Source: Pseudopelobacter sp964542535
GTDB taxonomy: Bacteria > Desulfobacterota > Desulfuromonadia > Geobacterales > Pseudopelobacteraceae
Direction: 5' to 3'
NCBI GenBank assembly: GCA_964542535.1
Contig: CAZIUE010000005.1
Coordinates: 169,812-233,811 of the forward strand
Length of the DNA: 64,000 nucleotides
Shown: positions 15,726 through 23,938 of the stretch, piece by piece
How the letters are laid out: each line of letters begins with the position of its first letter
How positions within the stretch are numbered: the first letter of the stretch is position 1
Notes under the pieces: generated by a model
Told to the model about the DNA's origin: nothing
What the model saw: the letters and a program-made list of their open reading frames with translations, nothing else
The model's database searches: none
Position numbers and translations under genes: made by a program

Positions 15726-17840
15726 ATGTCCATCTTCACCCTGAAAACCGACTACACCCCCCGTGGCGACCAGCCAGGGGCCATCGCCGAACTGGTGGAA
15801 GGGATCGAGCGGGGCGACCGGCACCAGGTGCTCCTGGGGGTCACCGGCTCGGGCAAGACCTTCACCGTGGCCAACGTCATCGCCCAAACCGGCCGGCCGG
15901 CCCTGCTGCTGGCCCCCAACAAGACCCTGGCGGCCCAACTCTACGCCGAGATGAAGGAGCTCTTCCCGGACAACGCCGTGGAGTTCTTCGTCTCCTACTA
16001 CGACTACTACCAGCCGGAAGCCTACATCCCCTCCAGCGACACCTTCATCGAGAAGGACTCGGCCATCAACGACGAGATCGACAAGATGCGCCACTCCGCC
16101 ACCAGGAGCCTTCTCACCCGGCGGGACGTGATCATCGTGGCCTCGGTCTCCTGCATCTACGGCATCGGCTCGCCCGAAGCCTACGCCAGCCTGCACATCT
16201 TCTTTCGCCAGGGGGAGGAGTACGGCCGCGACACCCTCTTGCAGAAACTGGTGGCCATCCAGTACGAGCGCAACGATACCGATTTCCACCGCGGCACCTT
16301 CCGGGTGCGGGGGGACGTGGTGGAGGTCTTCCCGGCCTACGACAGCGACAAGGCGCTGCGCATCGAGTTCTTCGGCGACGAGGTGGAGAGTATCAGCGAA
16401 ATTGACCCCCTGCGGGGGGCGGTGTTGCAGCGTTTGACGAAATGCGCCATCTACCCCGCCTCCCACTACGTGGCCACCCGCGAGACCCTGGAGCGGGCCG
16501 TGGAGCAGATCCGGGTGGATCTGGGGGAGCGCATCCGTTATTTCAGGGAGAACAACATGCTGCTGGAGGCCCAGCGCATCGAGCAGCGCACCTTCTTCGA
16601 CATCGAGATGATGGAGGAGATGGGCTTCTGCCAGGGAATCGAGAACTACTCCCGCTACTTCGACGGCCGCGAGACGGGGGAGCCCCCCTACACCCTGATG
16701 GATTACTTCCCCGACGACTTCGTGCTCTACGTGGACGAGTCCCACATCAGCATCCCCCAGGTGGGGGGGATGTACCGGGGCGACCGGAGCCGCAAGGAGA
16801 CCCTGGTGAACTACGGCTTCCGCCTGCCTGCGGCCCTGGACAACCGGCCGCTGAACTTCGCCGAGTTCGAGTCTCGCGTCCGGCAGGCGGTGTACGTCTC
16901 TGCCACCCCGGCCGACTACGAGATGGAGAAGAGCGGTGGCGTGTTCGTGGAGCAGGTCATCCGCCCCACCGGGCTTCTGGATCCGCTGATCGAGGTGCGG
17001 CCGGTGACGGCGGGCCGGCAAATCCCCCCCGGCCCCCCTTTATCAAAGGGGGGAGAAAACGACAAGTCCCCCATTGACACGACTAGAGGGACTTCGCCTG
17101 CGGATGAGTCGGGGGGGATGTACGGCCAGGTGGACGACCTGCTGCACGAGGTGCGCACAACCGTGGCCAAGGGGGAGCGGGTGCTGGTGACCACCCTGAC
17201 CAAACGCATGGCCGAGGAGCTGACCGGCTACTACCAGGAACTGGGAGTGCGGGTCAGATACCTGCATTCGGACATCGATACCATCGAGCGGATCCAGATC
17301 CTCCGCGACCTGAGGATGGGGGAGTTCGACGTGCTGGTGGGGATCAACCTGCTGCGGGAGGGGCTGGACCTGCCGGAAGTGTCGCTGGTGGCCATCCTGG
17401 ACGCGGACAAGGAGGGGTTCCTCAGGTCGGAGCGCTCCCTGATCCAGACCTGCGGCCGGGCCGCCCGCAACGTAAACGGCCGGGTGCTCATGTACGCCGA
17501 CAGCGTCACCCGCTCCATGCAGATCTGCATCGACGAGACCCGGAGACGGCGGGAAAAGCAGCTGGCCTGGAATCATGAGCACGGCATCACCCCGGAGACG
17601 GTCAGGAAAAGTATGCCGGCCATCCTGGGTTCCATCGAGGAGAAGGACTACTATACCCCGCCGGTGCGTGCCGCCGAAACACCCGAAGAGTACGGGGTTG
17701 CGCCCAAGGACATTCCCAAACTGATCAGGAAGCTGCGCAAGGAGATGCTGGGAGCGGCCAAGGAGCTGGAGTTCGAGAAGGCGGCCGAACTGCGCGACCG
17801 GATCAAGACGCTGGAGGAGATGGAGCTGGCACTCCGCTGA
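15726..17840 (+). CDS. uvrB: excinuclease ABC subunit B, with in-frame inserted repeat
   Basis: UvrB loads onto damaged DNA with UvrA and recruits UvrC for nucleotide excision repair. Walker A (GVTGSGKTFT), the beta-hairpin region (VSYYDYYQPEAYIPS), LREGLDLPEVSLVAILDADKEG region, GRAARN and a C-terminal UVR motif (AKELEFEKAAELRDRIKTLE) are all intact. Residues 429-466 (17010-17123) are an insertion of 38 codons in a position where other UvrB proteins run directly from EVRPVT to QVDDLL. Removing it leaves 666 residues, the usual length. The insert encodes a palindromic repeat also present elsewhere in the window. No clear ribosome-binding site precedes the ATG. The mutY-like gene overlaps the stop. 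Confidence 0.95.
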   Translation: MSIFTLKTDYTPRGDQPGAIAELVEGIERGDRHQVLLGVTGSGKTFTVANVIAQTGRPALLLAPNKTLAAQLYAEMKELFPDNAVEFFVSYYDYYQPEAYIPSSDTFIEKDSAINDEIDKMRHSATRSLLTRRDVIIVASVSCIYGIGSPEAYASLHIFFRQGEEYGRDTLLQKLVAIQYERNDTDFHRGTFRVRGDVVEVFPAYDSDKALRIEFFGDEVESISEIDPLRGAVLQRLTKCAIYPASHYVATRETLERAVEQIRVDLGERIRYFRENNMLLEAQRIEQRTFFDIEMMEEMGFCQGIENYSRYFDGRETGEPPYTLMDYFPDDFVLYVDESHISIPQVGGMYRGDRSRKETLVNYGFRLPAALDNRPLNFAEFESRVRQAVYVSATPADYEMEKSGGVFVEQVIRPTGLLDPLIEVRPVTAGRQIPPGPPLSKGGENDKSPIDTTRGTSPADESGGMYGQVDDLLHEVRTTVAKGERVLVTTLTKRMAEELTGYYQELGVRVRYLHSDIDTIERIQILRDLRMGEFDVLVGINLLREGLDLPEVSLVAILDADKEGFLRSERSLIQTCGRAARNVNGRVLMYADSVTRSMQICIDETRRRREKQLAWNHEHGITPETVRKSMPAILGSIEEKDYYTPPVRAAETPEEYGVAPKDIPKLIRKLRKEMLGAAKELEFEKAAELRDRIKTLEEMELALR
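17020..17119. repeat. C/G-tract palindromic element inside uvrB
   Basis: Outer arms ATCCCCCCC and GGGGGGGAT face each other. Inside lie a hairpin CCCCCCTTT-atc-AAAGGGGGG and a second inverted pair AAGTCCC/GGGACTT. Related sequences occur near 19601-19640 and 20979-21017. The whole insertion is in frame, adding IPPGPPLSKGG and flanking residues to UvrB. Confidence 0.85.
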
Positions 17841-18709
17841 TGCTGTCACCCGAACGACTGACCGAACGGTACCATGCCTCGGGAGCGCTGGATACCGATA
17901 CCATCACCGCCTTCCGCCGGGCGGTGTACGCCCACTACCGCGCCAACCCGCGCCCCATGCCCTGGCGCGAAACCAGCGACCCGTACCCTATCCTGGTATC
18001 GGAGGTCATGCTCCAGCAGACCCAGGTGGAGCGGGTCAGAGCCAAGTACGCCCGGTTCCTGGAGGTCTTTCCCACCGTTCGTCATCTGGCGGAGTCTCCC
18101 CTGGAGGAGCTGCTGCGGGTCTGGCAGGGGCTTGGCTACAACCGCCGCGCCATCGCCCTCAAGCGCTGCGCCGAAGAGATTGTCGCTACCCACGGGGGAT
18201 CCTTTCCCGCCAGCATCCCCCAGCTGGAGTCTCTCCCCGGCATCGGCCCCTACACCGCCCGGGCCGTTGCGGCCTTCGCTTTCGGCGTGCCTGAGCCATT
18301 CATCGAGACCAACATCCGCACCGTCTTTCTCCACTTCTTCTTCCACGGCCACGACGGCGTCACCGACCGCCAGCTCATGCCGCTGGTAACGGCCACCCTT
18401 GACCGGTGCGATCCCCGCCACTGGTACTATGCTCTGATGGACTACGGCGTGATGCTCAAACGACTGCACCCCAACCCCAGCCGGCGCAGCCACCACCACG
18501 TGCGCCAGTCCCCCTTCAAGGGTTCCAACCGGGAACTGCGCAGCCGCCTGCTGCGGGCGGTCATGGAATGTCCCGGCATCCTGCCGAAGGAGCTGGCAAC
18601 GATGCTGGAGGCGGAGAGAGGTGCGGTGGAGAGGAACCTGAAGGCCCTGGCTCAGGAGGGGTTCGTGGAACAGCGGGGTGAGGGGTTCGCGATCAGAGGG
18701 TGCACATGA
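17840..18709 (+). CDS. MutY-like HhH-GPD DNA glycosylase lacking the Fe-S cluster
   Basis: The 289-residue protein carries MutY features: PWRETSDPYPILVSEVMLQQ with the catalytic Glu, WQGLGYNRRA, and the helix-hairpin-helix LPGIGPYTARAVAAF. The expected 4Fe-4S ligand pattern after the ALMDYG segment is absent; no cysteine cluster occurs there. The catalytic Asp of the DxN motif is replaced by Glu (FIETNIR). Instead of the NUDIX-like domain there is a short winged-helix-like tail. It may still remove adenine opposite oxidised guanine, or have another target. The ATG overlaps the uvrB stop, so repair genes are coupled. Its 3' end overlaps the convergent draT gene by 17 bases. Confidence 0.8.
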   Translation: MLSPERLTERYHASGALDTDTITAFRRAVYAHYRANPRPMPWRETSDPYPILVSEVMLQQTQVERVRAKYARFLEVFPTVRHLAESPLEELLRVWQGLGYNRRAIALKRCAEEIVATHGGSFPASIPQLESLPGIGPYTARAVAAFAFGVPEPFIETNIRTVFLHFFFHGHDGVTDRQLMPLVTATLDRCDPRHWYYALMDYGVMLKRLHPNPSRRSHHHVRQSPFKGSNRELRSRLLRAVMECPGILPKELATMLEAERGAVERNLKALAQEGFVEQRGEGFAIRGCT

Positions 18710-19493
18710 TCCGGCGCACCCGGTACTCCCCGCCGATGACCAGATATTCCCCCTCCCCCTTCATGATGCTCCCGGGGAGAAGATCGTTGAAGAAAAAGAC
18801 CTTGCACAACGGCACCCGCAGCTCCCAAACGGTTGAACCGAACTCCCAGGCACGCTCTTCGTCGGAAGTACAGGAAACCAGGTTGTTCAGGCGCACGATC
18901 CGCTCCCTCAAGGAGAGTCGTTCCAGAAGCTGATGTTCTCCGGCATCGTTGGTGCCGCGAAAGAGCGGGATGACCATCTGGTGGGGATATTTGCGGACCA
19001 GCTCGAACTGGCAGTACTCGTACAGCAGGTCCAGCTGGGAGTGGATGGCGTTGGTGCGGGAACTCCCTTTCATGACGTCCACAGAGAAGTCGAAATAGGC
19101 CTGGCCGTGGATGTCTGCGATGGGGGCGCGGTGGAAGGTGGGGGCGATGCCGATGCGGCTCTCCACCCAGCGTTTGAGCACCGCCCCCTCCACGGAATTG
19201 GAGTCCATCATCCAGCCCCGCAGGAAGCGGAGGTAGCTGTTCCTTATGCTCTTTCTGGCCGTATCCGTCTGGTCCTGCCAGTGATGTAGCTGGAACTTCA
19301 CCGACATGAAGTCGTTGAACAGCAGGGCCCGCTCTTCGGGGGAATCGATGCCGGCCAGCCTGTCGAACAGGAATCGGCTCCCCTCCCTGACCCCCTGGAT
19401 CGACAGAGGCTGGGGGTTCTCGTTGAAGTGGTGCGAGGAGATCACCCAGGGGGGAACCGTGCAGTAGTTGAACGAGCATTGGACCATGGGCAT
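18693..19493 (-). CDS. draT: dinitrogenase reductase ADP-ribosyltransferase DraT
   Basis: DraT inactivates the Fe protein NifH by attaching ADP-ribose from NAD to one arginine when fixed nitrogen or low energy is sensed. The 266-residue product shows the family start CSFNYCTVPPWVISSHHFNENP and the R-S-E class catalytic elements: Arg in LFRGTND, Ser-Thr-Ser-like CTSDEERAWEFG, and Glu in KGEGEYLVIGG. Start 19493 is chosen because the family begins about here; ATG at 19487 is equally possible. It is the last gene of the nif cluster. The reversing enzyme DraG is not in the window. Confidence 0.82.
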   Translation of the reverse strand: MPMVQCSFNYCTVPPWVISSHHFNENPQPLSIQGVREGSRFLFDRLAGIDSPEERALLFNDFMSVKFQLHHWQDQTDTARKSIRNSYLRFLRGWMMDSNSVEGAVLKRWVESRIGIAPTFHRAPIADIHGQAYFDFSVDVMKGSSRTNAIHSQLDLLYEYCQFELVRKYPHQMVIPLFRGTNDAGEHQLLERLSLRERIVRLNNLVSCTSDEERAWEFGSTVWELRVPLCKVFFFNDLLPGSIMKGEGEYLVIGGEYRVRRIMCTL

Positions 19494-19600
19494 CACCCCG
19501 TCGTGAAATAAAGCTGAAAAAAAACGCGTGGCCCCAGAGATCTCAGAGACGATCAAAGTGCCAGCCGGTGTGCACTAATCTTCAGCTGAGCTGTATGCAA

Positions 19601-19640
19601 CACTCCCTCCTTTTTGAAAGGGGGGGCTGGGGGGATTTAT
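19601..19640. repeat. C/G-tract palindromic repeat, nifX2-draT gap
   Basis: CTCCCTCCTTTTTGAAAGGGGGGG followed in the same stretch by CTGGGGGGATTT. This is the same family as the uvrB insert, read on the opposite strand. It fills part of the 268-base gap between nifX2 and draT. Confidence 0.7.
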
Positions 19641-19761
19641 CAAGTGGTGGCATCAGAGGCCTCCCCTTGCACGGCATTGATGCTGACAGAAAAGCTGGGC
19701 TCTGTAACCTTTGTGGCTGACCGGCGTTATCAGGATAACCGTTCCCACCCTGTTTCGCCGT

Positions 19762-20091
19762 TCAGAGTATCCGGGCCAGCTCCAACAGTGCCGCCTTGAT
19801 CGGTCCCTCGATCGCGTACGGCTCGATCCCCAGATCTTCCAGCTGCCGGCGGGGGTGCTCACCCATCTGGGCGGTCACCACCGCCCGGCATCCGTCCAGC
19901 GCAGCAGCGATTCCTTTCAGCACATGGCTGCGCAGGGGGTGTTGGGGGTCGAAGCTGCAGTAGCGCTCCACCTTCTTCTCATCCACCAGCTTGACGTCGT
20001 TCCCCTCCACCTCGTAAATCAGGAACCGTTCGGCATGACCGAAGTGCTGATTGATCTCTCTCCCATCCTTGGATGCAACCGCGATAAGCAT
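19762..20091 (-). CDS. NifX/NifB-related iron-molybdenum cofactor binding protein
   Basis: The 109-residue product belongs to the dinitrogenase iron-molybdenum cofactor family (NifX, NafY, NifB C-terminus). It shows MLIAVASKDG, INQHFGHAERFLIYEV and AVVTAQMGEHPRRQLEDLGI. The His in HFGH is the typical cofactor-ligand region. Such proteins carry NifB-co or FeMo-co precursors between scaffold proteins. It is the second NifX-like gene in the operon, distinct from the longer nifX at 20525. It has the ribosome-binding sequence AGGAGG before the ATG. Confidence 0.85.
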   Translation of the reverse strand: MLIAVASKDGREINQHFGHAERFLIYEVEGNDVKLVDEKKVERYCSFDPQHPLRSHVLKGIAAALDGCRAVVTAQMGEHPRRQLEDLGIEPYAIEGPIKAALLELARIL

Positions 20092-20109
20092 GACGCGCCT
20101 CCTTAACAG

Positions 20110-20202
20110 CGGGGACCGGGGACGAGGGACCAGGAACCGGAAGAATCAGACAACAAGCAACCCTCTTATCCCGGTCCCCGATCTCCGGTCCCCTATCCCC
20201 GA
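20110..20202. repeat. GGGACC-type low-complexity inverted repeat
   Basis: GCGGGGACCGGGGACGAGGG on one side faces CCCGGTCCCCGATCTCCGGT and CCCTATCCCCG on the other. It fills the nifX2-fdxB gap and ends exactly at the fdxB stop codon. Confidence 0.75.
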
Positions 20203-20466
20203 TTACGCTTCCACCGGTGCGAAGGTGAAACACTTCTTCGGGCAGGTACGGCCGCAAGCCTGGCAGCCGACGCAGTTGCCGGGGGTGGCGACGGTCATGA
20301 ACGCCTTGGCCGAATCGTCCTCGTCCACTTCCTCGTAGGTGAGCACATCCATGGCGCAGACCTTGTAGCAGCGGCCGCAGCCAATGCAGAGTTCATCATC
20401 GATCCCCATGACGAACTGGGGAGTCCATTCCTGCCTGTCTCGTGTCAATCCGGTTATAAATGCCAT
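20203..20466 (-). CDS. fdxB: nif-associated 2[4Fe-4S] ferredoxin
   Basis: The 87-residue protein has two cluster motifs, CIGCGRCYKVC and CVGCQACGRTC, matching the ferredoxin III/FdxB type found in nif operons. Such ferredoxins supply electrons for FeMo-cofactor assembly or nitrogenase. A FITGLTRDRQEW N-terminus and insertion between the clusters (EVDEDDSAKAF) are typical of this group. The ribosome-binding site AAAGGAGAA precedes the ATG. It lies between two NifX-like genes. Confidence 0.88.
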   Translation of the reverse strand: MAFITGLTRDRQEWTPQFVMGIDDELCIGCGRCYKVCAMDVLTYEEVDEDDSAKAFMTVATPGNCVGCQACGRTCPKKCFTFAPVEA

Positions 20467-20496
20467 TGTCGTGATTCTCCTTTATTGTGGTGTAGT

Positions 20497-20520
20497 AAAT
20501 CAGTGATCAGTGGGCAGTGG
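20497..20520. repeat. CAGTGATCAGTG-type short repeat
   Basis: AAATCAGTGATCAGTGGGCAG is a run of imperfect heptamers (ATCAGTG). It occupies most of the 58-base gap between nifX and fdxB. Confidence 0.65.
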
Positions 20521-20524
20521 GGCG

Positions 20525-20923
20525 TCATAAGTCACTACCATCATCCAGAAACGACGACGCCTGGTCCTTGTTCATGGCCTTTCTCAGCCAAGGAGGGGGA
20601 GTACCGCGCAGCACCTGCTGAAGCCGCTCCACCGTCTCCAGCAGGCTGACCTCCCTGCCGCTCTTCATGGGATGAATCTTCTGCGCCACCAGCTTGGCGG
20701 CGGCCGGACCGCCGATCTGCATGGTGTAGACGATGGCGCACTCCGCCAGCAGCCTCGCCCGGGCTGCGATGCGATCCTCCTCGTCTGCTCCATGCTCCCC
20801 CACATTCAGCGTCTCCAGGTAGTGGGCGTCGTCCGGCCCCACCTCCCAGATGTGGAAGGAATCAGCCTGGCCGAAGTGCAGGTCGATCATGTCGCCGGTT
20901 TTCGTCGTAAATGCGATTTTCAT
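20525..20923 (-). CDS. nifX: nitrogenase cofactor carrier NifX
   Basis: The 132-residue protein matches NifX: MKIAFTTKTGDMIDLHFGQADSFHIWEV, then VYTMQIGGPAAAKLV and a C-terminal LRGTPPPWLRKAM motif that NifX proteins share. NifX binds NifB-co or the VK-cluster during FeMo-co maturation on NifEN. An AAGGAG ribosome-binding site precedes the ATG. It is separated from nifEN by a 181-base gap filled with repeats. Confidence 0.9.
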   Translation of the reverse strand: MKIAFTTKTGDMIDLHFGQADSFHIWEVGPDDAHYLETLNVGEHGADEEDRIAARARLLAECAIVYTMQIGGPAAAKLVAQKIHPMKSGREVSLLETVERLQQVLRGTPPPWLRKAMNKDQASSFLDDGSDL

Positions 20924-20943
20924 GGACTACTCCTTTTCATGGG

Positions 20944-21093
20944 CTACAGAGATCACGGAGCCGGCATTGGCAACGGGGACAAATCCCCCGAAATCCCGCT
21001 TTTCAAAGGGGGACTTCCACTGCAACAGCACAGACTGATGATCAGGTTCGCTTGTTATATGCCCTGCTCTGTGTTCTCTGTGCCCTCTGTGGC
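20944..21093. repeat. composite repeat between nifX and nifEN
   Basis: CTACAGAGATCACGGAG (20944-20960) faces an inverted copy TTCTCTGTGCCCTCTGTGGC ending at 21093. Between them at 20979-21017 is another C/G-tract element, AAATCCCCCGAAATCCCGC then TTTTCAAAGGGGGA. The same outer pair recurs around 54941-55248. Confidence 0.7.
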
Positions 21094-21104
21094 AAAAACG
21101 GTTT

Positions 21105-23864
21105 TCAGTTATGCGCCAGCTTCTGCGCCTCCTTGGCGTTGGCCTGGAACAGGTTGGCCACCTCGAACAGCAGGTTCATGCTTCCCCGGTAGCCGACCCA
21201 CACCTTCTGGTGGGCACCCAGGCGGTCGAATACCGGCAATCCGGAGCGCAGGTGGGCGCCGATCTTCAGCCTGGCCGCTGCCTGGCGACCGTTGCTGTTG
21301 GCCACCAGCAGGTCTGCCCCTGCGGCGGCTGTCTCAAGATCCTCCAGGTCCCCCACAAAGACGTTGTCGCAGGGGAGGCTGTCCAGGCCGCGGGTACGGG
21401 TAGCGCTCAGGGCCGCCTGGATCTGGCACCCCATGCCGGCCAAAAAGCGGGTCAGCCCCTTCAGGTTGTCCGACTCCAGGGCCAGGGCCACCCTCTTGGC
21501 ACCAAACTGGTAGTGACTGTCCACCATGGCGTCCATCAGGCGGCTGCGCCAGCGCTGCTGCTTCTCCGGGATGGGACGACCCGACAGGGCGCTCATGGTC
21601 TCCATGAACAGGTCGGTCTCCCCCAGTCCGGAGAGGGAGGTGAAACCGTAGGCCGGGATGCCGAATCTCTCCTTCAGTTTGAGGGCAGCCTTGGCCAGGG
21701 AATCCCCCACGTAGACCGTGGCAACGCTGCGACCGGCCCGCCGGATGGCCTCCACCGCAATCCCGCCGGTGGAGAGGGGAGAGACCTCCTCGTCGATATG
21801 GCCGTCCATGGCGCGGGATATGTCCGGGATGGTCAGCACCGTCAGGCCGAACCCCTCCATAAGCTCCCTGACCTCCTCCACGTCCGCCGGGGTCAGATGG
21901 CTGCCGGGGAGCAGGTTGACCTGGCCGGCAACGGCTGTGCCCTCCTCGGGAAGGGTGGCCAGGATCGCCTCAACCGCCGCGGCGTACCCCTCCTGCAGCG
22001 AGCCGCAGTAGTCAGGGGTGGAGGCGTGGATGACCGGTGTGGCGGCCAGATCCGGGTTCTCCTTGCGGAAGTGGACGATGGCACTCTGCACATCATCCCC
22101 CATGGTCTCGGTCAGGCCCGAGGTCATCACCCCCACAACCGCGGGGTGGAACTTCTCCATCACCCGTTTGATCCCCTGCTTCAGGTTTTCCCAGCCGCCG
22201 AAGATGGCCGACTCCTCGCTCATGGCGGTAGCGTTCAGGGGGATGGACTCCTTGAAGTGGCGGGAGAGTTGCAGCCTGATGAAGGTGGAGCACCCCTGGG
22301 CGCCGTGCAGCAGCCCCAGCATGTTGTCGATCCCCAGGTAGGCCAGGGTCGCCCCCAGGGCAGGCGAGTTCTTCTGGGGGTTGACCACGGCGCTCTTGGT
22401 GCTGACCCTGACCCTTGAGGCGGACAGATCCTCGGCCAGGAAGCGCTCGCCGTGGCCGGCCACCCGGGCCAGATCCTCGGTCAGCTGGCCGGGGCTCTTC
22501 TCCCAGGGCGCAGGGGCGTTCAGGAGCGGCCAGATCGGGTTGTTCACCGTCAGGTCCAGCTGCTTGGCAAAGGTAACCATCCCCTCGTACCCCGCGTAGG
22601 GGTGGCTGCGGCCATGGTTGATGTCCAGGAAGGGGGTCTTGGTCTTGAGCGCCAGGAACTTGGTCTTGCCGCCGGCCACGATCAGGTCGGGCATCTTCTC
22701 CCGCATCACGGCCAAAAGCCCGGCAGTGCTGGTGTCCTCGATGATCCCGGCATCGGCGTGCATCAGCGCCTTCATGCGGTAGAAGTCCTCCAGGGTCGAG
22801 TTCTGGGTGCCGGCTGCCAGGATCTCCACCCCCAGCTCCCGCAGGGCATCCACCATGGACCAGGTCTTGACCCCGCCGGTGAAGAGCACCGCCCGTTTCC
22901 CCTCCAGCCTGGCCCGATAGGGGGCGATGCGACTGTGGCACGTCTCCTCCTCCTCGGCCAGGAGCTGCTCCACCCGGTCCTGCATGACCCGTTTCTCCAG
23001 GCCGTTGACCGTATTGTCCAGCTCCCGGGCGATGTCCCTCAGCGCCCGGGCCGTGTCGGTCATGCCGTAGAAGGATTCCTCCAGATAGGGCATGCCATAG
23101 GTTTTCTGCATCTTCTTGGCCAGGTTGGTCAGGCTCTTGGAGCAGATGATCACGTTCAGCTTGGCCCGGTGGGCGTAGCGCAGCTCCTCGAATTTCGCAT
23201 CGCCGCTGAAGCAGGAGAGGATCTGGATCCCCAGCCGGTCGAACAGCGGCAGCATGCCCCACAGGTCGCCGGCGATGTTGTACTCGCCGATGAGATTGAT
23301 GGGATACTCCCCCAGCTCAGGCGGCTCGGCCGTGCCGATGACATGCGTGAACATGATCTCGCCGGCCAGGCGGTTGCCGATATTCTTGTCGCCGATGAAA
23401 CCGGGGGTGTTGATCGGAATCACCGGCATGCCCGCCTTGGGCTGGGCAGCCTTGCAGACCGCCTCCACGTCGTCGCCGGTCATGGCGGTGACGCAGGTGG
23501 CGTAGACGAAGATGGCTTTGGCCTGGTCGCGGTAGCGTTCCGCCAGGTCCAGGATCGCCCGGTACAGCTTCTTCTCGCCGCCGAAGACCACGTCGTTCTC
23601 CAGCATCTCGGTGGTGAAGCCGCGCCGGTACAGCTGGGAACCGGAGGAGCGGGCTCCCCGGTTGTCCCAGGAGTTGCCGGCGCAGGCGATGGGGCCGTGC
23701 ACCAGATGGATCACGTCGGTGATCGGCATCAGCACCACCCGGGCGCCGTCGTAGGCGCAGCTCCGTTCGGTCCCCTCGCCAGGCTCGGATTTCTTGCAGA
23801 ACTTGGGGGCACCCTTGTCGTGGGTGTCGCAGTCGGTTACATCGTAATAGTCAGGTTTTGCCAT
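21105..23864 (-). CDS. nifEN: fused nitrogenase cofactor scaffold NifE-NifN
   Basis: The 919-residue protein joins NifE (about 1-465) and NifN (about 480-919). NifE landmarks are CAYDGARVVLMPITDVIHLV, HGPIACAGNSWDNRG and GFTTEMLENDVVFGG. NifN landmarks are NPQKNSPALGATLAYLGI, HGAQGCSTF and AMSEESAIFGGWENL. NifEN is the scaffold on which the FeMo-cofactor precursor matures before transfer to NifDK. Fused forms are known in some Geobacter relatives. Start 23864 follows AGGAGAA at good spacing; a longer frame has no such site. The gene leads the operon and has a sigma-54 promoter and a terminator in its leader. nifHDK and nifB are not in this window. Confidence 0.93.
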   Translation of the reverse strand: MAKPDYYDVTDCDTHDKGAPKFCKKSEPGEGTERSCAYDGARVVLMPITDVIHLVHGPIACAGNSWDNRGARSSGSQLYRRGFTTEMLENDVVFGGEKKLYRAILDLAERYRDQAKAIFVYATCVTAMTGDDVEAVCKAAQPKAGMPVIPINTPGFIGDKNIGNRLAGEIMFTHVIGTAEPPELGEYPINLIGEYNIAGDLWGMLPLFDRLGIQILSCFSGDAKFEELRYAHRAKLNVIICSKSLTNLAKKMQKTYGMPYLEESFYGMTDTARALRDIARELDNTVNGLEKRVMQDRVEQLLAEEEETCHSRIAPYRARLEGKRAVLFTGGVKTWSMVDALRELGVEILAAGTQNSTLEDFYRMKALMHADAGIIEDTSTAGLLAVMREKMPDLIVAGGKTKFLALKTKTPFLDINHGRSHPYAGYEGMVTFAKQLDLTVNNPIWPLLNAPAPWEKSPGQLTEDLARVAGHGERFLAEDLSASRVRVSTKSAVVNPQKNSPALGATLAYLGIDNMLGLLHGAQGCSTFIRLQLSRHFKESIPLNATAMSEESAIFGGWENLKQGIKRVMEKFHPAVVGVMTSGLTETMGDDVQSAIVHFRKENPDLAATPVIHASTPDYCGSLQEGYAAAVEAILATLPEEGTAVAGQVNLLPGSHLTPADVEEVRELMEGFGLTVLTIPDISRAMDGHIDEEVSPLSTGGIAVEAIRRAGRSVATVYVGDSLAKAALKLKERFGIPAYGFTSLSGLGETDLFMETMSALSGRPIPEKQQRWRSRLMDAMVDSHYQFGAKRVALALESDNLKGLTRFLAGMGCQIQAALSATRTRGLDSLPCDNVFVGDLEDLETAAAGADLLVANSNGRQAAARLKIGAHLRSGLPVFDRLGAHQKVWVGYRGSMNLLFEVANLFQANAKEAQKLAHN

Positions 23865-23891
23865 GGAAGTTCTCCTGCCTGTCAACCGCTC

Positions 23892-23938
23892 AAAAAAAAA
23901 GGCGCCCGCACTCTTCCGCATCGAAGGTGCCTGGCGCC
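23892..23938 (-). terminator. leader terminator (attenuator) before nifEN
   Basis: On the minus strand GGCGCC, GCAC and CTTC pair with GAAG, GTGC and GGCGCC in one long hairpin (23901-23938). It is followed by nine T residues (23892-23900), 28 bases before the nifEN ATG. It must be read through for nifEN to be expressed. Confidence 0.8.

Noticed and set aside
23917..23932. second sigma-54-like GG-N10-GC match before nifEN
   Set aside because: It lies inside the terminator hairpin and matches the consensus less well than 24037-24052.
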